Assembly (NCBI RefSeq): GCF_020410765.1
Contig: NZ_CP084541.1
Location: forward strand, 3,166,501-3,230,500
Source: Streptomyces marincola
GTDB lineage: Bacteria; Actinomycetota; Actinomycetes; Streptomycetales; Streptomycetaceae
DNA: 64,000 nucleotides
Direction: 5' to 3'
In this document: in pieces, positions 43,435 through 53,618 of the stretch
Numbering within the stretch: the stretch's first letter is position 1
How the letters are laid out: every line of letters starts with the position of its first letter
Translations under genes and position numbers: made by a program
Notes under the pieces: model-generated
The model's input: the letters and a program-made list of their open reading frames with translations, nothing else
The model's database searches: none
Told to the model about the DNA's origin: nothing

Positions 43435-44835
43435 CTACGCGTTCGGGGCCTGGAGGACACCCGTGCGATACACCGTTCCCGAGCAGGTGCCCTCCATCCG
43501 GATCTGCGCGGCGGCGGGCTCCCCCGCGTCCGGTGTGTAACGCAGCAGCACGCCGCTGTCGCCTCCGGCGTCGCCGTCCGCGCCGGGAGCTCCCCCGCCC
43601 GGTACCTCGCTCCCGGGACGTTCCTCCTCGGTCGGCTCGTCGGTGGGACCGCCGGGCCCGTCGGGGTCGCTCGGGCCGCTGGTGTCGGGGGCCGTCGGCT
43701 TGGGTCCGGGGGCGCCGCCCCCGTTGCCGCCCGACCCGTCCCCTGTGCTTCCGTCGGCTCCGCCGTCCGGGGCGCCCCCGTCGGGTTCTCCGCCGTTCAC
43801 CGGGTCGGTGGCCGGGGCGGTCGTTGCCGCGTCGCCGGACATCGGGGCGAAGCCGGACGGGGACGTGCCGCCGGCGTCCGTCGGGGCGGCGGACGGGCCC
43901 GCGGTCCCCTCGCCGCCGGGCCGCGCGGTGCGCTCGCCGCCGTCGACGGCGCAGGTCCCGGTGCCGGGCGAGGTAGGCACCCAGGCGAACTGGATCTGGT
44001 ACGCCCTACCGGGCGGCAGGACCAGTTCCTCGCGCGACTCGTCGGGCGCGGGCAGGCCGGTGGCCCGGTCCCCCTCGGTCCTGTCGACGATCTGCACGTC
44101 GGCGCCGCCGCCCGAGCCGAGGGGCAGCGCGGCGAGTTCGCCGTTGCCGCGGACGCGGCAGGGCTGGTCGGAGACGTTGGCCAGGCGGATCAGGCCGTAG
44201 ACGCGGCCCTGGGCGTCGGGCGGTTCCAGGTGGGTCTCGGCCCGGCCCAGCTGACGGCGGTCGCAGACCGGGGACGTGACGCCCATGGTCACCTCGGGGT
44301 CGGACGGGGCCGCCGAGTGGCCGCCGCCCGCGCCGTCCTCCGGCCGCACGGGGTCGGCGCCGCCCTCCGCGCTCTCGCCGGGACGCACCGGATGGCCGCC
44401 GGGCGCGCCGTACCCCGCCGCGTCGCCCGGGGGGTGGCCCTCGCCGTCCTCGCCGTCGTAGGGCAACGAGCCGCGCACGTCGCGCGCCTGGTCGCCGCCG
44501 CCGCGGTCCGCTCCCACCGTCGCGGTCACGACCATCGGGGCGCCGAAGCCGAGCAGGGCAACGGACGCCGCGGTGCCGAGCAGCAGGTGCCGTTTCCTGC
44601 GGCGCCGGGCGGGAACGGCCTCGCGGAGGTGGGCGAGCGAGTCGGACGAGGGCTCGATGCCGTCCACGGCGTCGCGCAACAGGGCCCGCAGGTGCTCTTC
44701 CTCGTCGAGCACCCCGGCGGCCTGCCGGGGCGCCGCCGTTCCGGCGGGGTCGCCCGGCGGCGTCCGCGCCGGGTCCCCGGGCGGCGTATCCGCCGGCCCG
44801 CCAGGAGGACGGCGGCCGGGCTCGTGGTCACTCAT
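43435..44835 (-). CDS. Single-pass membrane protein paired with SigE-type sigma factor
   Basis: 466 residues from ATG 44835, overlapping the sigma-factor stop by ATGA. Cytoplasmic N-terminus (1-80) with HLRALLRDAVDGIEPSSDSLAHLREAVPARRRR, a membrane helix at about 83-105, then a Pro/Gly/Asp-rich extracellular stalk and a domain with paired Cys (SPVCDRRQLG, QPCRVRG). The layout suggests an anti-sigma or signalling partner, but the zinc-type anti-sigma HxxxCxxC motif is absent, so sigma binding is inferred from coupling alone. Confidence 0.72.
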   Translation of the reverse strand: MSDHEPGRRPPGGPADTPPGDPARTPPGDPAGTAAPRQAAGVLDEEEHLRALLRDAVDGIEPSSDSLAHLREAVPARRRRKRHLLLGTAASVALLGFGAPMVVTATVGADRGGGDQARDVRGSLPYDGEDGEGHPPGDAAGYGAPGGHPVRPGESAEGGADPVRPEDGAGGGHSAAPSDPEVTMGVTSPVCDRRQLGRAETHLEPPDAQGRVYGLIRLANVSDQPCRVRGNGELAALPLGSGGGADVQIVDRTEGDRATGLPAPDESREELVLPPGRAYQIQFAWVPTSPGTGTCAVDGGERTARPGGEGTAGPSAAPTDAGGTSPSGFAPMSGDAATTAPATDPVNGGEPDGGAPDGGADGSTGDGSGGNGGGAPGPKPTAPDTSGPSDPDGPGGPTDEPTEEERPGSEVPGGGAPGADGDAGGDSGVLLRYTPDAGEPAAAQIRMEGTCSGTVYRTGVLQAPNA

Positions 44836-45410
44836 CGGGCGGACTCCATGGCCACCCGGAGGGCGGCGATGCCGCGCGAGCCGTACGCCTTGACCGAACC
44901 GGCCGAGATACCGAGGGTCTTGGCCACCTCGGCCTCGGACATGTCGGCGAAGTAGCGCAGCACGAGGACCTCGCGCTGCCGGCGCTGGAGGCCGCGCATC
45001 GCCTTGATCAGGTCGGCGCGTTCGAGCTGCTCGTAGGCGCCTTCCTCGGCGCTCGCCATGTCGGGCAGCGGCTTCGACAGCAGCTTGAGGCCGAGTATGC
45101 GGCGGCGGAGGGTGGAGCGGGACAGGTTGACGACGGTCTGCCTGAGGTACGCGAGCGTCTTCTCCTGGTCGCGGACGCGCCCGCGCGCGGAGTGCACGCG
45201 GATGAACGCCTCCTGGACGACATCCTCGCAGGAGGCGGTGTCGTCGAGCAGCAGGGCGGCGAGCCCGAGCAGGGAACGGTAGTGGGCGCGGTAGGTCTCG
45301 GTCAGGAAGTCGATCGTCGTGCCGGCCGCGCTCTCAGCCATGGCCGTGTCCGCGTCCTCGCCGGCCGCGTGGACGCGGGCCGGCCGGGAGGCGGGGAGGG
45401 GAGCGGTCAC
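44832..45410 (-). CDS. SigE-family (ECF) RNA polymerase sigma factor
   Basis: 192 residues from GTG 45410, with GGGAG 7 bp upstream. ATG 45341 and GTG 45485 are alternatives. Region 2 YRSLLGLAALLLDDTASCEDVVQEAFIRV and region 4 LQRRQREVLVLRYFADMSEAEVAKTLGISAGSVKAYGSRG are clear. It belongs to the streptomycete SigE-type (SigE_fam) group. The target regulon is unknown. The overlapping membrane protein probably senses an envelope signal. Confidence 0.9.
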   Translation of the reverse strand: MTAPLPASRPARVHAAGEDADTAMAESAAGTTIDFLTETYRAHYRSLLGLAALLLDDTASCEDVVQEAFIRVHSARGRVRDQEKTLAYLRQTVVNLSRSTLRRRILGLKLLSKPLPDMASAEEGAYEQLERADLIKAMRGLQRRQREVLVLRYFADMSEAEVAKTLGISAGSVKAYGSRGIAALRVAMESAR

Positions 45411-45928
45411 CGGTGCGCTCCCGGGAACGGGAAGGCGCCGAGGACGTGCCGCCGGGAAACCGAGAACCTCTGCAACCTCTGCCACGTCTGTAGGACACGT
45501 TCTCCCCCGCAAAGGTTGTACGGCGCGGGGGGAATGCCGGTTCCCGAATCACTTCGTGTCACGCCCACCGCCCGCCGTGAAGATCCCGATCAGTTCGCGT
45601 CCCCTGCCGAATGGGCCGGTAAAGACGCACCCCGCACCGCAGTTGGTTGCCAGCGGTGCGGGGACTAGAAATGGTCTCTCGGCGGATTGGTCCTGAGCAA
45701 GCGGTACGGGCCTACGACTTGGTCACGGGAGCTTCACATCTGGCCAACGTTGACCGAGTCAGGCATGACTTCGAGCATCGCGGTGAGCGATAACGCGCGG
45801 CAGTGATCGAATGCGCGCGAAGCGGGTACCGGTTCCGGCCGTCCCGCACGGGCCCGACCGGGCGGCCCGTGACCCGCGATCCGCGGCCCGCCGCCCGTGG
45901 CGGCGGCGGGCGCGGCGTCCTGGCGGGG
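45411..45928. other. Gap between sigma factor and aspartate kinase; asd not present
   Basis: 518 bp. In streptomycetes this slot normally holds asd, but no coding frame for it is seen. The region has an 11-bp-stem hairpin (45630-45663) and a moderately AT-rich patch around 45700-45800. Frames of 60-200 codons here have poor bias. Confidence 0.6.
45630..45663. terminator. Hairpin between ask and the sigma gene
   Basis: Perfect CCCCGCACCGC/GCGGTGCGGGG stem (45630-45640 with 45653-45663), 12-base loop. Likely a terminator for ask, though 270 bp after its stop. Confidence 0.6.
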
Positions 45929-47200
<1,272 letters not shown>

Positions 47201-47604
47201 GTGTGCTCGCTCCTCGTTCTCTCACTTCCATGGCCGAAAATCGACCACGGCCGGATAAAGTCTACCGAGCGGCCCCGTCGACCTGCCCGCTCAGCGACCA
47301 CCCCTGCCCCGAGGAGCGGAGCACACACGGAAACGTGCCCGAAACGTAAGGGATGTCACAGGGCGATGCTTTGATCGGACCGGAAAGCGGGGGAAATCCC
47401 CCGAAAGGCGTCACGCCACTCCGAACCGGGATATCCGTCGGCCTGGGGGCAGCCCTCGCACACTCCACCGACGGCCACCGACGGCCCGACCGGACGCCCG
47501 GGTCTCGCGAGGGGCACACGCGGAGGGCGGACCGTTCACGGCCCGCCCCCGCCTGCTCGTCGTGCGCGCCGGCCCGACGTGGCGCACTCCGGCGCGTCAG
47601 CGCG
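47201..47604. other. Upstream region of ask, no gene seen
   Basis: 404 bp between the DUF4190 stop and the ask start. It should contain the ask promoter (TAAAG and AT-rich steps near 47250-47265) and the DUF4190 3' end. No convincing small gene or attenuator was identified. Confidence 0.4.
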
Positions 47605-47868
47605 TCAGCCGCCGATGAACCAGCCGCCGCCGTCCGAGTTCAGCGTCGCGAGTACCACGATCGCCAGCACGATGTCCACGACACCGAGCACCATGCCCGC
47701 CTTCGCCATGCCGCTGGGAACGCGCCGGTACGCGACGCCACCCAGGACCAGGGCGATCGTTCCCAGAATGATCCCGGCGAAGAAGAGACCGACAATTCCG
47801 CACACCAGGCTGGCCGTTGCCAGTCCACTGCTTTCGCGCCTCGCCAACCCCGTGCTGTGGCCCGCCAT
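47605..47868 (-). CDS. DUF4190-type small membrane protein
   Basis: 87 residues from ATG 47868 after AGGGAGGATCAC. Two long hydrophobic helices (LATASLVCGIVGLFFAGIIL, AGMVLGVVDIVLAIVVLATL) separated by a Gly/Arg loop, as in the DUF4190 family. It ends with WFIGG. Function unknown. Confidence 0.8.
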   Translation of the reverse strand: MAGHSTGLARRESSGLATASLVCGIVGLFFAGIILGTIALVLGGVAYRRVPSGMAKAGMVLGVVDIVLAIVVLATLNSDGGGWFIGG

Positions 47869-47989
47869 GTGATCCTCCCTCAGGTCGGGAAATCGACGTC
47901 CCGTCCCGAGTGCCCTCATCGGCGCCGGCTATGCGAGGGGGCCGCCCGGCGGCCGCCGGCAACGCAGGGGCGACCACCGGAAGACAACG

Positions 47990-48025
47990 CGTGGGCCCGC
48001 AGGCGCGAGGGCCTGCGGGCCCACG
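47990..48025. terminator. Terminator of the recR-DUF5063 run
   Basis: Perfect 15-bp stem (47990-48004 with 48011-48025), 35 bp after the DUF5063 stop. An 18-bp tandem repeat (48033-48068) lies across that stop codon. Confidence 0.8.
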
Positions 48026-48059
48026 GGGGCGTGCCGAAGCCTCAGGAGCCGCCGAAGCC

Positions 48060-48758
48060 TCAGGAGCCGCTGGACCGCAGGCCGAGCGGCGCCGCGATCT
48101 CCGCGGCCATCACCCGGCCGGCCTGCCGTTCCAGGTCCCCGTCCTCGGCTTCGCTGTCCGTGTCGAGGCCGTCCAACTCGGCCAGCGGCGTGTCCAGCCG
48201 CACGTGGGCCACCAGCGACTGCAACGCGCGCAGCGCGGCGCTCGCCGTGGGCCCCCAGTTCGACAGGTAGGAGAACTGCCACCACCACAGCGCCTCGCTC
48301 ACCCGGCCCGCGCGGTAGTGCGCCATCCCGTGCCGCAGATCCGAGATGACCTCGGCCAGGTCGTCCGAGAGCCGCGCGGCCACGGGAGTGCTGCGCGGCA
48401 CGTACGGGTCGAAGACCTCCGAGTAGACGTCGACCGGATCGAGGAGCGCGGCCAACCGTTCCCTCAGCTCGTCCATGTCCGGCTCGGGACCGGTGTCGGG
48501 CTCGTAGCGCTCCTCGGGAACGATGTCCTCGTACGCGCCGAGCCGCCCACCCGCGAGCAGCACCTGCGAGACCTGGAGCAGCAGGTAGGGAACGGCGCTG
48601 TCCGGGTCGTCGCCCTTGGCCACCTCGGTGACCGCGACGATGAAGCTCTCCACCTGATCGGCGATCTGGACGGCGAAGTCGTCCGGGCCCGGGGCGGCGC
48701 GGTGCGGCCCCTCCGCGTGCTGTGGCGTCTGCGATATCGGCGTCGACTCGGACATCAC
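48060..48758 (-). CDS. DUF5063 domain protein
   Basis: 232 residues from GTG 48758, 7 bp after GGGGAGG; ATG 48755 is equally possible. It is helical and acidic: DDFAVQIADQVESFIVAVTE, then LADLRHGMAHYRAG-like and WWWQFSYLSNWGPTASAALRAL. Members always lie next to recR in streptomycetes. No catalytic motif is seen. It probably shares the recR transcript. Confidence 0.88.
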   Translation of the reverse strand: MMSESTPISQTPQHAEGPHRAAPGPDDFAVQIADQVESFIVAVTEVAKGDDPDSAVPYLLLQVSQVLLAGGRLGAYEDIVPEERYEPDTGPEPDMDELRERLAALLDPVDVYSEVFDPYVPRSTPVAARLSDDLAEVISDLRHGMAHYRAGRVSEALWWWQFSYLSNWGPTASAALRALQSLVAHVRLDTPLAELDGLDTDSEAEDGDLERQAGRVMAAEIAAPLGLRSSGS

Positions 48759-48836
48759 CGGGTCGCCTCCCCAACGGTCGTGGCGTCTGCGGCTGCTCTG
48801 TGCCCGTCCGCGCCCGTACGATCCGTACGGGCCGCG

Positions 48837-49436
48837 TCAGACATCAAGCAGCCGCCTACCCTCGAAGGCGCGTCCCAAGGTGACCTCGTCCGCATACTCC
48901 AAGTCTCCCCCGACCGGCAGCCCGCTGGCTAGCCGAGTGACCCGCAAGCCGAGCGAGCCGACCATCCGCGCCAGGTAGGTCGCGGTCGCCTCGCCCTCCA
49001 GGTTCGGGTCCGTGGCCAGGATCAGCTCCGTGACCGCGCCGTCGGAGAGGCGGGCGAGCAGTTCACGGATCCGCAGGTCGCCGGGGCCGATCCCGTCGAT
49101 CGGGCTGATCGCCCCGCCGAGTACGTGGTAGCGGCCCCTGAACTCGCGGGTGCGCTCGATCGCGACCACGTCCTTGGGCTCCTCGACCACGCAGATCACC
49201 GAGAGGTCGCGGCGCGGGTCGAGGCAGACCCGGCACCGCTCCTCCTGTGCGACGTTGCCGCACTCGGCGCAGAACCTGACCTTCTCCTTGACCTCGGTCA
49301 GCGCCCGTGCGAGGCGCCGGACATCGGTGCTCTCGGCCTGGAGGATGTGGAACGCGATCCGCTGGGCGCTCTTGGGGCCGACGCCGGGCAGCCGGCCCAG
49401 TTCGTCGATCAGGTCCTGGACGACGCCTTCGTACAT
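48837..49436 (-). CDS. recR: Recombination mediator RecR
   Basis: 199 residues from ATG 49436. HhH motif (LPGVGPKSAQRIAFHIL), C4 zinc finger (CAECGNVAQEERCRVC), then TOPRIM (ICVVEEPKDVVAIERT, LILATDPNLEGEATATYLA) and a C-terminal Walker-B-like stretch. With RecF/RecO it loads RecA at gaps. The ybaB stop overlaps its start. Confidence 0.96.
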   Translation of the reverse strand: MYEGVVQDLIDELGRLPGVGPKSAQRIAFHILQAESTDVRRLARALTEVKEKVRFCAECGNVAQEERCRVCLDPRRDLSVICVVEEPKDVVAIERTREFRGRYHVLGGAISPIDGIGPGDLRIRELLARLSDGAVTELILATDPNLEGEATATYLARMVGSLGLRVTRLASGLPVGGDLEYADEVTLGRAFEGRRLLDV

Positions 49437-49777
49437 CAGAACGGCAGTCCGGGGAGGCCGCCGCCCCCGCCCAGCCCCTGTGCGAGCGGGCCGAGCTTCT
49501 CCTTGGCCAGTTCCTGGGCCGCGTTGTTCGCGTCGCGGACCGCGGCGATCACCAGATCCGCCAAGGTCTCCGTGTCCTCGGGGTCGACCGCGCGCGGGTC
49601 GATCACCAGACCCGTCAGCTCGCCCGAGCCGGTGACGGTCGCCTTGACCAGTCCGCCGCCCGCGGAGCCCTCGACGGGCGTCTCGGCCAGCTCCTGCTGC
49701 GCCGCGGCAAGATCCTGCTGCATTTTCTGGGCCTGCTGCAACAACTGCTGCATATCGACCCCACCACCGGGGAACAC
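49436..49777 (-). CDS. YbaB/EbfC nucleoid-associated protein
   Basis: 113 residues from GTG 49777 after AGGAG at 8 bp. A helical hairpin (MQQLLQQAQKMQQDLAAAQQ) and a central beta segment (VEGSAGGGLVKATVTGSGEL) are the YbaB fold. The C-terminus is Gly-rich (GLGGGGGLPGLPF). It binds DNA as a dimer; the dnaX-ybaB-recR order is conserved across bacteria. Confidence 0.94.
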   Translation of the reverse strand: MFPGGGVDMQQLLQQAQKMQQDLAAAQQELAETPVEGSAGGGLVKATVTGSGELTGLVIDPRAVDPEDTETLADLVIAAVRDANNAAQELAKEKLGPLAQGLGGGGGLPGLPF

Positions 49778-49846
49778 GGCCTCACTCCTGGCTCGTCGAC
49801 GACGGTTCGCTACCCCTTGAGCCTACGGGCTCGGGCCTCCGCAATC

Positions 49847-51862
49847 TCACTCGTGCTGAAACTCCTCGATAACGGTCGCCCCCAGTTCCTTGACGATCAA
49901 CTCATATCCACTGAGCGCCGTCTCGTCGAGGTCCGGGTCGTCGTCCGCGGGCACGTCGTCCTCGACCGCCACGGGCGGCGGCCCGGCCGGCTCGGGCCCC
50001 GGCGGCGGCTGCGGCGGCGCGGTCGGCTCGGACGCGGGAACGGGGGCCGCGGCCGGTCGCGGGGCCGAGGGCGCGGGCCTGGGGGCCACGGGCTGCGGTG
50101 CGGGCGGAACCGGGCGCCCGCCGCCACCACCGCCACCACCGCCACCACCGCCGCCGGGGTCGACGACCGCCTCGACCCGCCACTGCACGCCCAGCGCCTC
50201 GCTCAGGACCTGCCGCAGCACGTCCTCGCTGCCGCCGTTCACGAAGCTGTCCCGTGCCCCCGGCGTCGTGAACCCGAGCCGCAGCACCCCGCCGTCCACG
50301 CCGAGCACCTGCGCGTTCTGGCTGAGCAGGATCCAGGTGAAGCGCCGTTTGCCCTTGACGGCGTCCAGCACGGTCGGCCACATCTGCCGCACCCGGTCCT
50401 GGTCGGGCCCACCGGCGACGCCGGGCTGAGCGGACTGGGCGGGCCGGGCGGGCGGCGCGGCGGGCGCCGCCGGCGCGGGCGCCGGAGCGTTCGGAACGGG
50501 CGCCCGGGACGCGGTCGGCCACGCGCCCGGCCGGGCCCCCGGCTGCGGCCGGGGCTCGGAACGCGGCGGGGGCGGCTGCGGGGGCGCGACCGCGGCCGGC
50601 GGCGGCTCGGCGGCCGGGGCGTGGGCCTGCGGCTGCGGCTGTTGCTGCGGCTGCGGTGGTGCCTGCGGCTGCGGTGCGGCCGGCGCGGGGGCCGGAGCGA
50701 GCGCCACGCCGCGTTCCAGCCGGTCCAGGCGGCTGAGCAGCGCCTGCTCGTCGCCGTACGCCGCGGGCAGCAGCACCCGGGCGCAGATCAGCTCCAGCTG
50801 GAGGCGCGGGGACGTGGCACCCCGCATCTCGGTCAACCCCGCGTTGACCAGGTCCGCCGCCCGGCTCAGCTCCGCCGGGCCCATGGCGCCGGCCTGGCCG
50901 CTCATCCGTTCCAGCACGTCCGCGGGCACGTCGATCAGGCCCTTGTCCGCGGCGTCCGGCACGGCCGCGAGGATCAGCAGATCGCGCAGTCTCTCCAGCA
51001 GGTCCGTCACGAACCGCCGCGGGTCGTGACCGCCCTCGATCACCCGGTCCACGACCTCGAACGCGGCGGCGCCGTCCCCCGCGGCGAAGGCGTCGACCAC
51101 CGCGTCGAGCAGCGCGCCGTCGGTGTAGCCGAGCAGCGACGTGGCCATCTCGTACGTGACCCCGTCCGCACCGGCCCCGGCGAGCAGCTGGTCCATGACC
51201 GACATGGAGTCCCGCACGGAACCGGCGCCGGCCCGTACCACCAGCGGCAGCACGGCTCCGTCGACCGGGATCGACTCCCGTTCGCACACCTCGCCCAGGT
51301 ACTCGCGCAGCGTCCCGGGCGGCACGAGCCGGAACGGGTAGTGGTGGGTCCGCGACCTGATGGTGCCGATGACCTTCTCGGGCTCGGTGGTCGCGAAGAT
51401 GAACTTGAGGTGCTCAGGCGGCTCCTCCACCACCTTCAGCAGGGCGTTGAACCCCGCCGGGGTGACCATGTGCGCCTCGTCGATGATGTAGATCTTGTAG
51501 CGGCTGGCCGCGGGCCCGAAGAAGGCCTTCTCCCGCAGCTCCCGCGCGTCGTCGACGCCACCGTGCGAGGCGGCGTCGATCTCGATCACATCGATGGACC
51601 CGGGCCCGTTCCGCGCGAGGTCGAGGCACGACCGGCACTCGCCGCAGGGCGTGGGGGTCGGTCCCTGCTCGCAGTTGAGGCAGCGGGCGAGAATGCGCGC
51701 ACTGGTCGTCTTGCCGCAGCCCCTGGGCCCGCTGAAGAGGTAGGCGTGGTTGACCCGGTTGTTCCGCAGGGCCTGCTGGAGGGGATCGGTGACGTGCTCC
51801 TGCCCGATGACCTCGGCGAAGGTCTCGGGTCGGTAACGTCGGTACAGCGCGAGGGAGGACAC
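49847..51862 (-). CDS. dnaX: DNA polymerase III gamma/tau subunit
   Basis: 671 residues from GTG 51862 (SSLALYRRYRPETF, the family start); an in-frame start at 51883 is less likely. AAA+ ATPase: Walker A GPRGCGKTTSARILA, the zinc-binding four-Cys loop between CLNCEQ and CGECRSC, Walker B IIDEAHMV. Residues about 400-500 and 560-640 are Pro/Ala/Gln- and Gly-rich linkers with a run of Gly. The C-terminus is tau-like. It loads the sliding clamp and couples the polymerases. Confidence 0.96.
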   Translation of the reverse strand: MSSLALYRRYRPETFAEVIGQEHVTDPLQQALRNNRVNHAYLFSGPRGCGKTTSARILARCLNCEQGPTPTPCGECRSCLDLARNGPGSIDVIEIDAASHGGVDDARELREKAFFGPAASRYKIYIIDEAHMVTPAGFNALLKVVEEPPEHLKFIFATTEPEKVIGTIRSRTHHYPFRLVPPGTLREYLGEVCERESIPVDGAVLPLVVRAGAGSVRDSMSVMDQLLAGAGADGVTYEMATSLLGYTDGALLDAVVDAFAAGDGAAAFEVVDRVIEGGHDPRRFVTDLLERLRDLLILAAVPDAADKGLIDVPADVLERMSGQAGAMGPAELSRAADLVNAGLTEMRGATSPRLQLELICARVLLPAAYGDEQALLSRLDRLERGVALAPAPAPAAPQPQAPPQPQQQPQPQAHAPAAEPPPAAVAPPQPPPPRSEPRPQPGARPGAWPTASRAPVPNAPAPAPAAPAAPPARPAQSAQPGVAGGPDQDRVRQMWPTVLDAVKGKRRFTWILLSQNAQVLGVDGGVLRLGFTTPGARDSFVNGGSEDVLRQVLSEALGVQWRVEAVVDPGGGGGGGGGGGGGRPVPPAPQPVAPRPAPSAPRPAAAPVPASEPTAPPQPPPGPEPAGPPPVAVEDDVPADDDPDLDETALSGYELIVKELGATVIEEFQHE

Positions 51863-51897
51863 GACTCCGACGATATAGGCCACCGCTGACAGACGAA

Positions 51898-51986
51898 GGG
51901 CCCCTCACGCACCCGCCAGAGCTCACCTACCCTTGCTGCCTTCCGGCCCTGGGGGGTTTCAGCGAGATAGCGCCGCGTGAGGGGCT
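51898..51986 (-). ncRNA. ffs: Signal recognition particle RNA (small bacterial type)
   Basis: Read on the minus strand, the ends pair (CCCCTCACGC with GCGTGAGGGG), and the apical loop carries the diagnostic GGCCGGAAGGCAGCAAGGG block that binds Ffh. About 89 nt. It sits between dnaX and tRNA-Ser, as in other actinomycetes. Exact ends are estimated. Confidence 0.92.
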
Positions 51987-52076
51987 GTGCCCCACCCTAC
52001 CGGACGACTCGGCCTCCCCCGGCCCCCGGGTCCAGTGGTTCGCGACCACGCGACGTTGTCTTGTATCGTGTCCGGC

Positions 52077-52164
52077 GGAGGATTCGCCTAGAGGCCTAGG
52101 GCGCACGCTTGGAAAGCGTGTTGGGTTCACACCCTCACGAGTTCGAATCTCGTATCCTCCGCCA
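52077..52164 (+). tRNA. tRNA-Ser (anticodon GGA)
   Basis: Acceptor GGAGGAT pairs with ATCCTCC; anticodon stem CACGC/GCGTG around loop TTGGAAA (anticodon GGA); a long variable arm typical of tRNA-Ser; T arm with GAGTTCGAATCTC; discriminator G and encoded CCA at 52162-52164. Confidence 0.97.
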
Positions 52165-52182
52165 GCTCTCACCGGGCTGACC

Positions 52183-52218
52183 GAAGGCCCCCGCCGCCAT
52201 CCACGGCCGGGGGCCTTC
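52183..52218. terminator. Hairpin after tRNA-Ser
   Basis: 11-bp stem GAAGGCCCCCG/CGGGGGCCTTC (52183-52193 with 52208-52218), 19 bp after the tRNA. Confidence 0.8.
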
Positions 52219-52224
52219 GTCGTG

Positions 52225-52247
52225 CCGTCTCGGTTTCCGTCTCATTC
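52225..52247 (-). repeat. Inverted copy of the 23-bp TGAGACGG repeat
   Basis: 22 of 23 bases match the reverse complement of 22738-22760. It lies 61 bp past the tRNA-Ser 3' end, the orientation expected for the tRNA-proximal end of an element that used this tRNA. Confidence 0.45.
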
Positions 52248-52533
52248 GCCGTGATCGGACCGGCATGGACGCGGGCGTACAACGCCCGCAGCGCCTGCCG
52301 AGCGACGCATCCCTGTGCCGTGCTCCGGGCCTCGCGCCCTCCCCAGATCCGGCGGCCCGTCGATCACGGGCCCTGCTCCAGTTGCTCGCGCGGCCGGGTT
52401 GGCCACCAGACGTCCGGGTGCCTGACACCCCGTAACGAGGCTCGGCCGGATACCCCTCGGATGGAGCACAGGCACCTGGTCAGCCCGTGGGTAGGCCCTC
52501 TTTGGCTTTAAGCGATAGGTGAGGAGAACGATC

Positions 52534-52971
52534 ATGCCCACCAACGACATTGCCCTCGACACACTCCCGCCGGACACCCTCATCGTTGAGAACGGCCAGG
52601 TCACCCCGATCGGGAAACAGGTCATCGCGAAGGTGGCCGATGACCTGGTCACCACCTGCCGACAGGCTGGCGCCCCACAGGTCGTGCTCAAAGAACTCCC
52701 GGAACTCATCGCCAAGCACACGGCGGAGATCACCGGCCTGCGCACCCATGTCGAGTCCCCGCTACGCACGCTCCTCACCAGCCTTGTCGGTTCCGAGTGT
52801 CTGGAGCGACGCCCCGGCCGCGATCCGCTGACCGGCAACCGTACGGACGGCCAGTCGGATACCGACGACACCTGGCCCGACCGCCTGCCCTGCACCCAGC
52901 AGCACGGTCACAGCGACGACCACAGTGACGCCCTTGGTCGGACCTGGCAGAAGGGGGAGGTTACGGCATGA
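52534..52971 (+). CDS. Hypothetical protein A of accessory block 2
   Basis: 145 residues from ATG 52534 after GTGAGGAGAAC. No family recognised. The first 75 residues (LIVENGQVTPIGKQVIAKVADDLV, LKELPELIAKHTAEITGLRT) look helical and soluble; the C-terminal half is His/Asp-rich and polar (DDTWPDRLPCTQQHGHSDDH). Codon bias is weaker than in the core. Its stop overlaps protein B by ATGA, so they are a unit. Confidence 0.6.
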   Translation: MPTNDIALDTLPPDTLIVENGQVTPIGKQVIAKVADDLVTTCRQAGAPQVVLKELPELIAKHTAEITGLRTHVESPLRTLLTSLVGSECLERRPGRDPLTGNRTDGQSDTDDTWPDRLPCTQQHGHSDDHSDALGRTWQKGEVTA

Positions 52972-53618
52972 AGATTTTCACCCGTGAGCGCCTCCAGCCC
53001 GTGTCACTCTGCCTGCGCCAAGGTGACGCCCAACAGACGATGGCCATCATGCTGCGCCGTGACGGCAACCGTTTCACCGCCACTTACGATGCCGAGCAGG
53101 TGTCTCTCGACGTGGCAGTCACGCTCACGCGCGTCCACCTCTCCTCCGAGAGCATCACCATCTTCGATGTGGTCCTCGAAGGTCACGACCCAGACCTTAC
53201 GAGCTTGTACCGCGCTGCCTCAAAACTGCTGCTGAACGTGGAGATCACCAGCGGGCCGCGGATCACCGAACCCGTTGTGAAGGTGCTCAGCCACGACCCG
53301 ACGCAGGCGGTGTACTTCGTCCCGGAAGGCTGGAACCTGTCCGACGCTCTCACCAGGCTGCCCGCCGCGTTCGCCTCCGCCCGGCCCGAGGTGGCCCGCC
53401 ACGTCGAACGAATCGAGCAGGCGAAGAAGGAATCCGACAGGGAGATCCACCATGCCCTCGACGTGTTGGCCATGCTGATCCTGGAGACTGACGACCCGGA
53501 CGGCGTCTACGAAGAGGTGCTACAACTACTCAGCCCGCCCAGCACCGAGACACGGGCAGGGGGTGAGGCGGGGACTACCTCCCCGCCTCACCCCCTGCGC
53601 TCATGCCCTCACCGGTAA
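52968..53618 (+). CDS. Hypothetical protein B of accessory block 2
   Basis: 216 residues from ATG 52968. No family recognised. It mixes beta-rich segments (LCLRQGDAQQTMAIMLRRDG, VKVLSHDPTQAVYFVPEGW) with a helical C-terminus containing RHVERIEQAKKESDREIHHALDV-like charge patterns. A perfect 19-bp hairpin lies inside its last 20 codons, so the extreme C-terminus may be dispensable. It is coupled to protein A and convergent with the FGE-like gene. Confidence 0.6.
   Translation: MKIFTRERLQPVSLCLRQGDAQQTMAIMLRRDGNRFTATYDAEQVSLDVAVTLTRVHLSSESITIFDVVLEGHDPDLTSLYRAASKLLLNVEITSGPRITEPVVKVLSHDPTQAVYFVPEGWNLSDALTRLPAAFASARPEVARHVERIEQAKKESDREIHHALDVLAMLILETDDPDGVYEEVLQLLSPPSTETRAGGEAGTTSPPHPLRSCPHR
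53556..53598. terminator. 19-bp perfect hairpin inside the end of protein B
   Basis: Arms 53556-53574 and 53580-53598 with a 5-base loop, no mismatches. It can terminate both the plus-strand pair and the minus-strand FGE-like gene. Confidence 0.8.

Larger units (their letters stand above)
52165..52533. other. Region after tRNA-Ser: terminator and arm-like repeat, no gene
   Basis: 369 bp containing the hairpin at 52183-52218 and the inverted copy of the 23-bp TGAGACGG repeat. Minus-strand translation just past it reads LYARVHAGPITANETETETA, possibly an old gene end. No intact integrase is present. The 3' end has the AGGAGA site of the next gene. Confidence 0.5.
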
